Counted from the first letter of the stretch, positions 43,852 to 54,808 are shown. The stretch is 64,000 nt of DNA from Gracilaria vermiculophylla (GCA_019155205.2 JAHNZQ020000049.1:516234-580233); one strand, 5' to 3'. Notes: generated from the sequence alone by a model not told the origin. Program-made: numbers and translations.

Positions 43852-43981
43852 GGAGCAAGTTGCAATAGTTCAGAACCATCATCAGAACTTCAGTTTTCAC
43901 TCTTTGAGTAAAAGATCTCAGCACTACTTCTGAGATGATTTGCCAAACATCATTTTTCTTTTTCCTCAATCTCACTGTTCA
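43682..43981 (+). repeat. Copia-C 3' LTR (left arm)
   Basis: See the 5' LTR; ends TGAAAATTGCC and CTGTTCA. The base before it is the end of a G-rich run. Confidence 0.8.
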
Positions 43982-44201
43982 ACACAAAGTTCCTCGAAGG
44001 CTTCGTTAATGGTGGTGAATGCTTTTGCATGTGCACTGTGTGCAGCCAGGTTTGATGTATACGCCTTTGCAGCTGAAGCACGGGAGCTGCAAGTGGGAGA
44101 GAGGAAGTCTTGGATTTGCGTCGCTGGAGATCGAGGGTTTTAACCATCAGCGTGAGGGTTAAGGTCATCAATAGGACAGCAAAAATCTTTAACCAGTTCA
44201 C
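43982..44201 (-). CDS. Small ORF with hydrophobic N-terminus, function unknown
   Basis: Minus-strand start at 44201. Residues 3-20 (WLKIFAVLLMTLTLTLMV) form a signal-peptide- or anchor-like segment followed by a basic patch (LQRRKSK). The frame goes on to 43950 inside the Copia-C 3' LTR; in the right arm a TGA stops it after 64 residues (54289-54483), before the LTR. No RXLR or Cys pattern. It may be a chance frame, or a small secreted protein clipped by the insertion. Confidence 0.25.
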
Positions 44202-44458
44202 ACGAACTTTTGCTGTAACAGACAGCTCGGGCAGAGTTCACGTCACCATTTCAAAGTCGGCGGAAACGTAGAGCCTGCCGGCGAGATGTTCATGCAGAAA
44301 ATGTTGGCGGAAACGTGGCTAAATGCTACTGGCCAGAAAATCACTTTCTGTTTCGTGTCATTCGTTCTGTTCAGTCAAAGGTCTCCCCTTAGGCAACTGT
44401 TAGCGATTAACAGGGGCTTGACTGAGACGTGATATTTTAAGAAGTATAGTACTACGTA

Positions 44459-44832
44459 TTTTAGTATGCGTTACACATTAAGAGCCATCATCTCGATCAA
44501 TAGTATGTTGAAGTATAGATCACCCGGCATTCTTATTGAAATACAGTTGAGCAACTCCGGCGCTCCTGCGCTGGTTCGCTGTACGTGTCCCATGACTTTT
44601 CATACTCCTCCTCTTTTCCTGAGGACGTCGGCCCATCTCGAGCTGTGCTATCAGCCGGGCAGAGAGTATCTTACAGTGCATCGCGCTTTCAATGGCAGCG
44701 TACAAAGATCTTATTTGAACCACGGCGGGGCTTGAACCCGCGACCCCTGTATCTGGGCCCATAACTATTGAAAAACAGTTGAGCAACTCCGGCGCTCCTG
44801 CGCTGGTTGGCTGTACGTGTCCCATGACTTTT
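44459..44832 (-). repeat. SINE-like tRNA-derived unit with 58-bp direct repeats
   Basis: Direct repeats at 44543-44600 and 44775-44832 differ at one base. Between them, on the minus strand, a perfect T-arm (GCGGG, 7-base loop TTCAAGC, CCCGC; 44725-44741) gives a B-box, and TTGCTCAACTG 40 bases upstream resembles an A-box. GTTATGGGCCCAG lies between, the same 13-mer as in the Copia-A primer site. Mirrored at about 53660-54030. Confidence 0.5.
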
Positions 44833-46060
44833 AATAATTCTAATGCAAAAAATTCGATTTCACAAATGAAAAACTACATATTTCATTTTTCTGAAACTGG
44901 AAGTTAAAAACAGTTTCAAAACCATAAGACATTTTTCTTTCAAAATTGATTTTCCCTTCTTCAGTATTTGTCTTTTGCTCCTTCGAGACCGAATTGTACT
45001 CATTCTACGCTATGGAATGGAGAGTATGTAGCATTGGGTACTTGGCATTTTAATTGATATTTAGCAACTTTTGATACAAGCTTCGAATTAAAACAACATA
45101 TTTAAAACTACATGCGATGGCTGTAATTCATACTAGAAAACGTATTTCTAAACGATTTCAATTAAAAGTTTGGTTTTCATTTGTAGTTTCGCAAAGCAAA
45201 CTTGAGTACTAAACCATTCTAGCTAATAAAAGGCAGTCACGCAACGCTTGGCTGTTGTGCCAAACGATTTACGTTTATGTCATGTTGTAATGAAGGTAAA
45301 AAAATACGACAAAGAAGTAACATAGATATATATTTAGTGAATAAATCTAAATCTGAACAACAAATTACACAACAATGAAATAACATTTTATATAGACAAG
45401 TGCATAATTTAGTACGAGACCAACGGGTAGTTACGCGAATATTTAATACAATTTTGAAGAATTGATCTTATATCATCCTATTCAGAAGAAAACTTTCTCA
45501 GCTTTTAAATTAAGGGTTCTATTTTTCAAAAACACTCCGGGAAAAGGTTTTAAACATTATAAAAGACAAAAAGTGTTTAAAAGAAAAGTAAGTGCAGTAA
45601 TAGTCTGCAGACCAACAGTTCTAGAGCTCTGACAAAATCGGTGAGTCCAGCAGCCGGATATGTGATATATTATATTTTTAAAACGACTCCGGGACAGTTA
45701 TGTCAATGAAAACTTTATCTTCAAAAGAATTTTATATTTTATGGAGAAAAGCACAAACACCTGTATCCGAAAACTGGAGTAACAGACGCAAAAAACTGCA
45801 CATATACACGTAAAAAATGTTTTCTTATGAGCTTAACAACAGTTAAACATGGTGGTACTTGGGGAATTTTAGATCAAATATTCGTTTGTGAATACAAACG
45901 TACACGACACGTTTGTGAATAACGATGATAGAATATGGAACATGAAAAAAGTTTTTATGCATGAGATTAGGCTTAAAAACTAACAGGGCTGTCGTCATGT
46001 GTCACGTGTAAATGTTTGTTGTAATATACTCCATGTTCGTTATCGGTTTGGCGAACGGTT
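44833..46060. other. AT-rich DNA, nothing recognised
   Basis: No frame above 60 codons and no repeat motif other than A/T runs. Confidence 0.5.
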
Positions 46061-46440
46061 GCGCACTTGAGCTTTTGTCCTGCGTTGAAGAAACTACCGG
46101 GAACGTACAGAATACATCGAGGCAACTGCTTGAACCTTGCGAGCCGGTTTCTTAACCAGACGACCGCGTTTACTAGAAACCGGTGGGTCTGTCCGATTTA
46201 ATTTGCGTTTCGTTACCTCCTGAGAAACCGACGGCCGGGTATACCCTATAAAAGAAACCCCTTACGCGTCACTGACCAACGCCGGGAGGTAGCAGACACC
46301 AAGGGCTGTGCCAGTTCTCTGCTATCTCGTGCGCGCACCATATCGCACTGTATTAGTTCGCGATCATTTCCCACGCTCGAGCACATACGCCCCGACACTC
46401 GCCATCCCTTTCAAACAATCATTTTGTCCTGGATAGCGTA
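46061..46440 (+). promoter_or_regulatory. Possible promoter: GC-richer island with TATA box
   Basis: Within AT-rich flanks, this 380-bp island has TATAAAAG at 46247-46254 and an upstream inverted repeat CCGGTTTCT / AGAAACCGG (about 46143-46185). No open frame follows, so it may be an orphan LTR or the promoter of a non-coding transcript. Mirrored near 52050-52430. Confidence 0.3.
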
Positions 46441-47390
46441 TTGCTTAACGATGAGACTGCTTCAACAAGAAACCTAAGCTTTGTGGATGTAAAAAGGAAG
46501 TTTCGGTTTAATCATATATAGCAGTAATTGAACATTAATCTCTCTACATGCTCCGAAATCTCAAGCGTACACTAATAAATTCTTTTTGAAGTAGAGAATG
46601 TCATAAACCGAATACGACCGATTGCGTAGATGAGGGTTTAAATGTTTTCAGGAAGCCTGAGAGCTTTTGAGAAAATATGGAAAGTATTGGAGTATTGTAA
46701 TGAATGAAAAATATCAAAGAGCTGCAAAACTTTTAAGATCTCTACATCTTACAAAAGCTTTACAATTCATAAAGTTTAAGCTGAAATAAAGAGTTAAGAA
46801 ACAAAATCATTTTTAAACACCGCGTGATGGTAGAAAACGATTTGTGGAGGGTAAATAAAAATTTTGAATTTAATTGTTTCCAAATAAGGATAGAATGAAA
46901 ATATTTTTGAAAAACGTTTCATTTTTTTTTGTGTCTCTCACAAACGCATGTATTATTTAGTACCCGTTGATAGCAGAGAACAGTAAATATTATGATCGAA
47001 TTGTCAGTTGTTTATTTCTTGTAGGGGCTACAAAACTGGAAGAATGTGAACTAGTTCAACGACAATACAAAACACAGGGGTAAGAGGCGCTAAGGGGCGC
47101 AATTCAAACATATCAGGCTTGAGAAAGATAATTTTGAAGCATACATTTTTGACTGGTTACCGTATTTGGTTCGGAGTTGTGCAATAAGTTGCTCATTGCT
47201 AAAATTGTTAAATTTTGCTTTGTAGTTCGATAGTTGATCTATCATTTGCAAGTGTGCAAAATGCAAATGCTTTTAAGTATTAAATGGTATTTATGGAGCT
47301 ATCCACTGTATACGTATGTATTTATTATTTGTATGGAAGATTTATTGTAAACAAAAAAAAGGCCCCGTTACCTTGATGAGAAATGGACTT
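46441..47390. other. AT-rich DNA, nothing recognised
   Basis: No supported feature. Homopolymer A/T runs only. Confidence 0.5.
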
Positions 47391-47399
47391 CTTTCAATA

Positions 47400-47640
47400 T
47401 AAAATGCGCGAAGGCGAAGTAAGGGCCGCGCGCCCGTCGCCCGCACTGTGCTGCAAAGGACCTAGCGGGGTTGAGAGCGGTGCGTGCTGCTCGAGGTGCT
47501 CTGCGCGCCACCGCCAGTGCGACCGCCGCCACACGGTGAATCGAATTTAGAGTCAGCGCAGCGGACGGCGCGTGGCCGCGGCGAGCGACTGCTCAGATCG
47601 TCTTTATCACGCACGTGACGTGGGCGGCGCGCGCGCCTGC
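47400..47640. other. CpG-rich island
   Basis: About 240 bp of very GC-rich sequence dense in CG dinucleotides (CGCGCGC at 47627-47633) inside AT-rich DNA. The two arms keep it nearly unchanged. Purpose unknown; might be a promoter of the minus-strand frame that starts at 47906 or of an element. Confidence 0.45.
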
Positions 47641-47906
47641 CCTATTTCTCGCCCGTAAAAAAATACTGCAGGCGATGCGGCCAAATTGTGCCCAAAAAAA
47701 AAAGGGCATATGAATAACATTGTAAATAGTTGTATATAATGATTTATAAGCCTTATTGAGTTCATAACACCATAAACAAAAGCTTTATTGGAAGCTACTG
47801 TTCTTGGACGTCCAACATACGCCATAGTCGAAACTCTGTCAGTGTTTTCAAGAAAAGCGGCCTCATTTGAATCCAATACTACTCGAGCTCTGGAAATGCA
47901 AAACAT
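47607..47906 (-). CDS. Hypothetical 99-codon ORF, unrecognised
   Basis: The first 55 residues (VVLDSNEAAFLEN, YVGRPRTVASNKAFVYGVMNSIR) have a protein-like mix, while the last 40 run into an AT-rich then CpG-rich sequence. The mirror frame (50583-50885) differs at six or so residues. I do not recognise it; it may be the end of a transposase. Confidence 0.25.
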   Translation of the reverse strand: MFCISRARVVLDSNEAAFLENTDRVSTMAYVGRPRTVASNKAFVYGVMNSIRLINHYIQLFTMLFICPFFFGHNLAASPAVFFYGREIGQARAPPTSRA

Positions 47907-48268
47907 GACAGGAGTAATTTAGCAAATATTTCATAAGATGGTATCCACTTCCCTCTTGATCGGGAACCACTAAAACAAAGTCCGTTTTCTAACCCATTAT
48001 CCCTTTTCATGTAGATGGAACAATGAAAATACTTTTTTTACATTATGATGAACGTCTCTAGCTAGACTACTGCCTATAAGCTTTACTGCTGTGACAAACA
48101 ACACATGCTCTCTTAATGTATTTATACTACAAATGATTTACTGTTTAATCCTGTTTGTTATCGATTATATTTTTATAGGAACTGTTAATCAACTCAAATG
48201 AATCACATAGATTGCAATGAGCCTTCCATAGTTGTAGGAAGAAAAAAAAAGCGTTAAATACTATAACT

Positions 48269-49700
48269 CTAGTGTCTATATAAGCAGCGACCACATATGA
48301 AGTCAAATGACCTCATATGAGGTCAATTTCAATTAGGTTATAATTTTGTGAAAACATTAAAACGTTTCCCAGTATGTTATTGTTCTGCGATCCTTCTCAT
48401 TTTTTCAACGCCGGCAGCGTTGAACTGTGTCTTCAGCAACAGAGGGTGAACTGTGCCTGTTACATCAATCAGAGCCGTCAAGAACATTCGTAAACTATGG
48501 CATCGTCCTCTCATACCTGCTCGGACAACTTCCAACATCCCCGATCGCCTGCTTACCAGTGACGCGGAATGTAAATGCCATTATGAATCTTTATGGAAGT
48601 CCAATACAGTCCGAGGAATAGTTTAAAATGTTGATGTTTGCAGAATCAACAATCGAAGTCTCACATTCTTGACGGTAAACTACAATTTACCTAATCGTGA
48701 GAAAGACGTTACTCTACCTCAGTCCAGAATCAAACTTAGTAGCGGTGTTGACGAGAACCGGCATGCTGCAGAAGAAATACATCATGCGCTTGACCCGAGG
48801 AACATAGAAACTGCTGAAGGTGAAGCTATGATCACACCACCGAATATGCAAAAATTGCAAAAGGAACGTGTTGATGCCAATCAACAATTGCTCATGGTCA
48901 GAAATGGGAAGCATAAACGACATTAAGTACTCTGAATGGTTCTATGCAAATGCATCAGTGCAAAGTTATTGAACGAGCAGGAGATTTTATCTCACCACAT
49001 CACGCTTCATCAGGAACGACTGCATTGGATTTATTTTTATGCATGTTTCCTGTGCATCATTTGCAATTTATCACGAGCAGAACGAGTATTTGACTAGAGA
49101 GCAAAAGGCGCTCGAGGGACATCAGGAGGGAATGTGCTCATATGTTTTGGAGTTCTTTTTTCAATGACTCGTATTGAGTTTTCGAACAGACAAGATCTTT
49201 GGAGCATTGGGCCTTGTTCAAAGTTCTTTCCACTACCTAATGCTGTGCTTGGTATGTCACAAAAAAGATTTGAATTGCTTTGAAGTTGCATATGTTTCAG
49301 TAGAATTGGTGTGACCAAATAGCAAGGAAGCATAAGATGGTCCTTAACGGCCGATTTTGTGAAGGCGATCAATAATCATCGCCGTTCTTTTGTCGCGCCA
49401 TCACATATTTTATGTATTCGCGAAGTAATGTCAAGGTGGTGCGGATTAAAAGGTCATTGGATTGTTTTGGGGCTTACATTTTTTTACAGCATTGGATAGG
49501 AAGCCCGAAATTGGTCATGAAATGAAAGCTTTTTGTTGTAGACGAAGTAGTGTAATGCTTCATACTGAACTCAATATGGGTGCTACTAATCCTAAACACG
49601 ATTTTGATTCTGATAATGCCCGTGGAACGACTATCTTTAGTGCAATACCCCAAAGGGGAAATTACCGCAAAAGATTTTCGAACCTTTCTCTCGCAAAGTA
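48269..49700 (+). mobile_element. TIR DNA transposon copy 2 (piggyBac-like family)
   Basis: Starts CTAGTGTCTAT at 48269, as copy 1 does, followed by a degenerate and a perfect TGACCTCATATGAGGTCA palindrome (48308-48325). The leader and transposase follow copy 1 to the point where copy 1 is lost in its gap, then match copy 3. No right TIR was found; the right end is placed where transposase-like coding stops. It lies in the spacer of the inverted repeat. Confidence 0.65.
48498..49700 (+). pseudogene. Transposase of TIR copy 2, decayed
   Basis: N-terminal start ATGGCATCGTCC at 48498 but the first 170 bases are frameshifted. The clean frame 48669-48926 holds NREKDVTLP and GVDENRHAAEE as in copy 1. 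The middle (48945-49440) is broken by many stops, with FLCMFPVHHLQF and RSLEHWALFKVL fragments. The frame 49462-49701 contains LDRKPEIGHEMKAFCC and HTELNMG, which resembles the KPxxxGxExK strand of piggyBac-type DDE transposases. Family is tentative; catalytic Asp residues were not placed. Confidence 0.5.
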
Positions 49701-50173
49701 GTTCAGAGGCAGAGCCTTCCTCCGGCGAGGCATACGAACCGAGCGTAACTTCGGGTCCAAGCAGCTGCAACGGGGGCAGGAGGAACACGAGTGAAGAACC
49801 AGGGGATCCAGCAAGTCCTGTGCTTGGGGCAGTTTCCGTAAATACGGTGAGATTTCCTTGTATTATGTAAGGCTATCTCGGCGCGGCCGGGTAATATATA
49901 CTTGGCCGCGTGGGTATCGGGCAAGCAGCGTTGAGCGGATGGCTGACGTAATCCAAAGGATGTAAACCGGAGATCCGGTGGGGATAACCTCTTACAAGGG
50001 CGAACGTGAAAGAAGGGAAGGATAGTCCAGACAATGGTTCTTGGCGCTGTAGTACAGTGGCTCCTACGGAATTATGGTGGTTTGGCCTTATGGCATAATA
50101 TTCCTAAGGAGGGTTCGTAATTTATTAGCTGGGCCACGTGGTGCATAATATTGCCTGCGTGCGCTACAGTATC
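49701..50173. other. GC-richer spacer segment, possibly structured
   Basis: A Ser/Glu/Gly-rich frame ends at 49870. Beyond it lie short hairpins, for example ACCGGA-GA-TCCGGT (49966-49979), and no frame. This segment is absent from both arms and ends at the gap. It could be the 3' end of a non-LTR or other element, but I cannot name one. Confidence 0.3.
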
Positions 50174-50273
50174 NNNNNNNNNNNNNNNNNNNNNNNNNNN
50201 NNNNNNNNNNNNNNNNNNNNNNNNNNNNNNNNNNNNNNNNNNNNNNNNNNNNNNNNNNNNNNNNNNNNNNNNN
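50174..50273. other. Assembly gap, exactly 100 N
   Basis: Exactly 100 N. The base after it is the first base of the right inverted-repeat arm. Confidence 0.99.
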
Positions 50274-50582
50274 GCAATCTATGTGATTCATTTGAGTTGA
50301 TTAACAGTTCCTATAAAAATATAATCGATAACAAACAGGATTAAACAGTAAATCATTTGTAGTATAAATACATTAAGAGAGCATGTGTTGTTTGTCACAG
50401 TAGTAAAGCTTATATGCAGTAGTCTAGCTAGAGACGTTCATCATAATGTAAAAAAAGTATTTTCATTGTTCCATCCACATGAAAAGGGATAATGGGTTAG
50501 AAAACGGACTTTGTTTTAGTGGTTACCGATCAAGAGGGAAGTGGATACCATCTTATGAAATATTTGCTAAATTTCTCCTGTC

Positions 50583-50885
50583 ATGTTTTGCATTTCCAGA
50601 GCTCGAGTAGTATTGGATTCAAATGAGGCCGCTTGTCTTGAACACACTGACAGAGTTTCGACTATGGCGTATGTTGGACTTCCAAGAACAGTAGCTTTCA
50701 ATAAAGCTTTTGTTTATGGTGTTATGAACTCAATAAGGCTTATAAATCATTATATACAACTATTTTCAATGTTATTCATATGCACTTTTTTTTTTGGGCA
50801 CAATTTGGCCGCATCGCCTGCAGTATTTTTTTACGGGCGAGAAATAGGGCAGGCGCGCGCGCCGCCCACGTCACGTGCGTGGTAA
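50583..50885 (+). CDS. Hypothetical ORF, mirror of 47607-47906
   Basis: 100 codons, with a few substitutions relative to the left-arm frame (for example CLEHTD for FLENTD). Unrecognised. Confidence 0.25.
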   Translation: MFCISRARVVLDSNEAACLEHTDRVSTMAYVGLPRTVAFNKAFVYGVMNSIRLINHYIQLFSMLFICTFFFGHNLAASPAVFFYGREIGQARAPPTSRAW

Positions 50886-50889
50886 AGAC

Positions 50890-51080
50890 GATCTGAGCAG
50901 TCGCTCGCCGCGGCCACGCGCCGTCCGCTGCGCTGACTCTAAATTCGATTCACCGTGTGGCGGCGGTCGCACTGGCGGTGGCGCGCAGAGCACCTCGAGC
51001 AGCACGCACCGCTCTCAACCCCGCTAGATCCTTTGCAGCACAGTGCGGGCGACGGGCGCGCGGCCCTTACTTCGCCTTCG
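50890..51080. other. CpG-rich island (right arm)
   Basis: Mirror of the island at 47400-47640, nearly identical. Confidence 0.45.
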
Positions 51081-51099
51081 CGCATTTTATATTGAAAGA

Positions 51100-53640
51100 A
51101 GTCCATTTCTCATCAAGGTAACGGGGCCTTTTTTTTTGTTTACAATAAATCTTCCATACAAATAATAAATACATACGTATACAGTGGATAGCTCCATAAA
51201 TACCATTTAATACTTAAAAGCATGTGCATTTGCACACTTGCAAATGATAGATCAACTATCGAACTACAAAGCAAAAATTAACAATTTTAGCAATGAGCAA
51301 CTTATTGCACAACTCCGAACCAAATACGGTAACCAGTCCAAAATGTATGCTTCAAAATTATCTTTCTCAACCCTGATATGTTTGAATTGCGCCCCTTAGC
51401 GCCTCTTACCCCTGTGTTTTGTATTGTCGTTGAACTAGTTCACATTCTTCCAGTTTTGTAGCCCCTACAAGAAATAAACAACTGACAATTCGATCACAAT
51501 ATTTACTGTTCTCTGCTATCAACGGGTACTAAATAATACATGCGTTTGTGAGAGACACAAAAAAAAAACGAAACGTTTTTCAAAAATATTTTCATTCTAT
51601 CCTTATTTGGAAACAATTAAATTGAAAATTTTTATTTAGCCTCCACAAATCGTTTTCTACCATTACGCGGTGTTTACAAATGATTTTGTTTCTTAACTCT
51701 TTATTTCAGCTTAAACTTTATGAATTGTAAAGCTTTTGTAAGATGTATAGATCTTAAAAGTTTTGCAGCTCTTTGATATTTTTCATTCATTACAATACTC
51801 CAATACTTTCCATATTTTCTCAAAAGCTCTCAGGCTTCCTGAAAACATTTAAACCCTCATCTACGCAATCGGTCGTATTCGGTTTATGACATTTTCTACT
51901 TCAAAAAGAATTTATTAGTGTACGCTTGAGATTTCGGAGCATGTAGAGAGATTAATGTTCAAGTACTGCTATATATGATTAAACCGAAACTTCCTATTTA
52001 CATCCACATAGCTTAGGTTTCTTGTCGAAGCAGTCTCATCGTTAAGCAATAGGCTATCCAGGACAAAATGATTGTTTGAAAGGGATGGCGAGTGTCGGGG
52101 CGTATGTGCTCGAGCGTGGGAAATGATCGCGAACTAATACAGTGCGATATGGTGCGCGCACGCGATAGCAGAGAACTGGCACAGCCCTTGGTGTCTGCTA
52201 CCTCCCGGCGTTGGTCAGTGACGCGTAAGGGGTTTCTTTTATAGGGTATACCCGGCCGTCGGTTTCTCAGGAGGTAACGGAACGCAAATTAAATCGGACA
52301 GACCCACCGGTTTCTAGTAAACGCGGTCGTCTGGTTAAGAAACCGGCTCGCAAGGTTCAAGCAGTTGCCTCGATGTATTCTGTACGTTCCCGGTAGTTTC
52401 TTCAACGCAGGACAAAAGCTCAAGTGCGCAACCGTTCGCCAAACCGATAACGAACATGGAGTATATTACAACAAACATTTACACGTGACACATGACGACA
52501 GCACTGTTAGTTTTTAAGCCTAATCTCATGCATAAAAACTTTTTTCATATTCCATATTCTATCACCGTTATTCACAAACGTGTCGTGTACGTTTGTATTC
52601 ACAAACGAATATTTGATCTAAAATTCCCCAAGTATCACCATGTTTAACTGTTGTTAAGCTCATAAGAAAACATTTTTTACGTGTATATGTGCAGTCTTTT
52701 GCGTCTGTTACTCCAGTTTTCGGATACAGGTGTTTGTGCTTTTCTCCATAAAATATAAAATTCTTTTGAAGATAAAGTTTTCATTGACATAATTGTCCCG
52801 GAGTCGTTTTAAAAATATAATATATCACATATCCGGCTGCTGGACTCACCGATTTTGTCAGAGCTCTAGAACTGTTGGTCTGCAGACTATTACTGCACTT
52901 ACTTTTCTTTTAAACACTTTTTGTCTTTTATAATGTTTAAAACCTTTTCCCGGAGTGTTTTTGAAAAATAGAACCCTTAATTTAAAAGCTGAGAAAGTTT
53001 TGTTCTGAATAGGATGATATAAGATCAAGTCTTCAAAATTGTATTAAATATTCGCGTAACTACCCGTTGGTCTCCTACTAAATTATGCACTTGTCTATAT
53101 AAAATGTTATTTCATTGTTGTGTAATTTGTTGTTCAGATTTAGATTTATTCACTAAATATATATCTATGTTACTTTTTTGTCGTATTTTTTTACCTTCAT
53201 GACAACATGACATAAACGTAAATCGTTTGGCACAACAGCCAAGCGTTGCGTGACTGCCTTTTATTAGCTAGAATGGTTTAGTACTCAAGTTTGCTTTGCG
53301 AATCTACAAATGAAAATCAAACTTTTAATTGAAATCGTTTAGAAATACGTTTTCTAGTATGAATTACAGCCATCGCATGTAGTTTTAAATATGTTGTTTT
53401 AATTCAAAGCTTGTATCAAAAGTTGCTAAATATCAATTAAAATGCCAAGTACCCAATGCTACATACTCTCCATTCCATAGCGTAGAATGAGTACAATTCG
53501 GTCTCGAAGGAGCAAAAGACAAATACTGAAGAAGGGAAAATCAATTTTGAAAGAAAAATGTCTTATGGTTTTGAAACGGTTTTTAACTTCCAGTTTCAGA
53601 AAAATGAAATATGTAGTTTTTCATTTGTGAAATCGAATTT
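51100..53640. other. AT-rich DNA, with mirror of the possible promoter
   Basis: The only notable part is the mirror of the TATA-bearing island (about 52050-52430, minus strand; TATAAAAG complement near 52237-52244). Otherwise nothing recognised. Confidence 0.4.
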
Positions 53641-53659
53641 TTTGCATTAGAATTATGAA

Positions 53660-54031
53660 AAGTCATGGGACACGTACAGCCAACCAGCGCAGGAGCGCCG
53701 GAGTTGCTCAACTGTTTTTTAATAGTTATGGGCTCAGATACAGGGGTCGCGGGTTCAAGCCCCGCCGTGGTTCAAATAAGATCTTTGTACGCTGCCATTG
53801 AAAGCGCGATGCACTGTAAGATACTCTCTGCCCGGCTGATAGCACAGCTCGAGATGGGCCGACGTCCTCAGGAAAAGAGGAGGAGTATGAAAAGTCATGG
53901 GACACGTACAGCGAACCAGCGCAGGAGCGCCGGAGTTGCTCAACTGTATTTCAATAAGAATGCCGGGTGATCTATACTTCAACATACTATTGATCGAGAT
54001 GATGGCTCTTAATGTGTATCGCATACTAAAA
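53660..54031 (+). repeat. SINE-like tRNA-derived unit (right arm)
   Basis: Mirror of 44459-44832 on the plus strand. T-arm and B-box intact at about 53749-53765 (GCGGGTTCAAGCCCCGC). The internal 13-mer reads GTTATGGGCTCAG here, one base different from the left arm. Confidence 0.5.
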
Positions 54032-54288
54032 TACGTAGTACTATACTTCTTAAAATATCACGTCTCAGTCAAGCCCCTGTTAATCGCTAACAGTTGCCTA
54101 AGGGGAGACCTTTGACTGAACAGAACGAATGACACGAAACAGAAAGTGATTTTCTGGCCAGTAGCATTTAGCCACGTTTCCGCCAACATTTTCTGCATGA
54201 ACATCTCGCCGGCAGGCTCTACGTTTCCGCCGACTTTGAAATGGTGACGTGAACTCTGCCCGAGCTGTCTGTTACAGCAAAAGTTCGT

Positions 54289-54483
54289 GTGAACTGGTTA
54301 AAGATTTTTGCTGTCCTATTGATGACCTTAACCCTCACGCTGATGGTTAAAACCCTCGATCTCCAGCGACGCAAATCCAAGACTTCCTCTCTCCCACTTG
54401 CAGCTCCCGTGCTTCAGCTGCAAAGGCGTATACATCAAACCTGGCTGCACACAGTGCACATGCAAAAGCATTCACCACCATGA
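54289..54483 (+). CDS. Small ORF with hydrophobic N-terminus (right arm)
   Basis: 64 codons, start in the same place as the left-arm frame, same signal-like N-terminus, but a TGA at 54481-54483 ends it before the LTR. If real, this might be nearer the natural end, because the left-arm version reads into the Copia-C LTR. Confidence 0.25.
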   Translation: MNWLKIFAVLLMTLTLTLMVKTLDLQRRKSKTSSLPLAAPVLQLQRRIHQTWLHTVHMQKHSPP

Positions 54484-54508
54484 ACGAAGCCTTCGAGGAA
54501 CTTTGTGT

Positions 54509-54808
54509 TGAACAGTGAGATTGAGGAAAAAGAAAAATGATGTTTGGCAAATCATCTCAGAAGTAGTGCTGAGATCTTTTACTCAAAGAGTGAAAACTGA
54601 AGTTCTGATGATGGTTCTGAACTATTGCAACTTGCTCCTTATATAGGCATAGCCCTGCTGGCATGATAGTTTGGTATGATGCGAGATGATAGGCATATGA
54701 TAAGTTCATAAGTGTAATGTAGAAGTTCGATAAAAATTGACAATGTGTAATTGCCAGTTTTCATAAGGATTGTCTTATCGGCTTCCTTAGTTGACGTGGC
54801 AATTTTCA
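54509..54808 (-). repeat. Copia-C 3' LTR (right arm)
   Basis: Mirror of 43682-43981. Confidence 0.8.

Larger units (their letters stand above)
39657..43981 (+). mobile_element. Copia-C: decayed Ty1/copia element (left-arm copy)
   Basis: Two 300-bp LTRs (39657-39956 and 43682-43981) start TG and end CTGTTCA. Between them lie gag, zinc knuckle, protease, integrase, RT and RNase H in copia order. At about 4.3 kb it is slightly short. A G-run before the 3' LTR (43673-43680) may be the polypurine tract. No clean target duplication was seen. The mirror copy is 54509-58836. Confidence 0.9.
34493..48215 (+). repeat. Left arm of the 13.7-kb inverted repeat
   Basis: It is the reverse complement of 50274-64000. 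Paired positions sum to 98489-98493 all along, so only a few bases of indel separate the arms. Single-base differences run at about 1-3% in the parts I compared. The right arm reaches the window end, so the repeat may go on. Confidence 0.95.

Noticed and set aside
47607..47906. PiggyBac C-terminus for the 99-codon frame
   Set aside because: No shared motif with the three TIR copies could be found; left as unknown.
49960..50060. Group I intron core (AAGGATAGTCC resembles the S element)
   Set aside because: No matching R element (GACTA partner) at a suitable distance and no P/Q pairing seen.
50088..50344. Reading frames across the second N gap
   Set aside because: Same reason; they are products of the N run.
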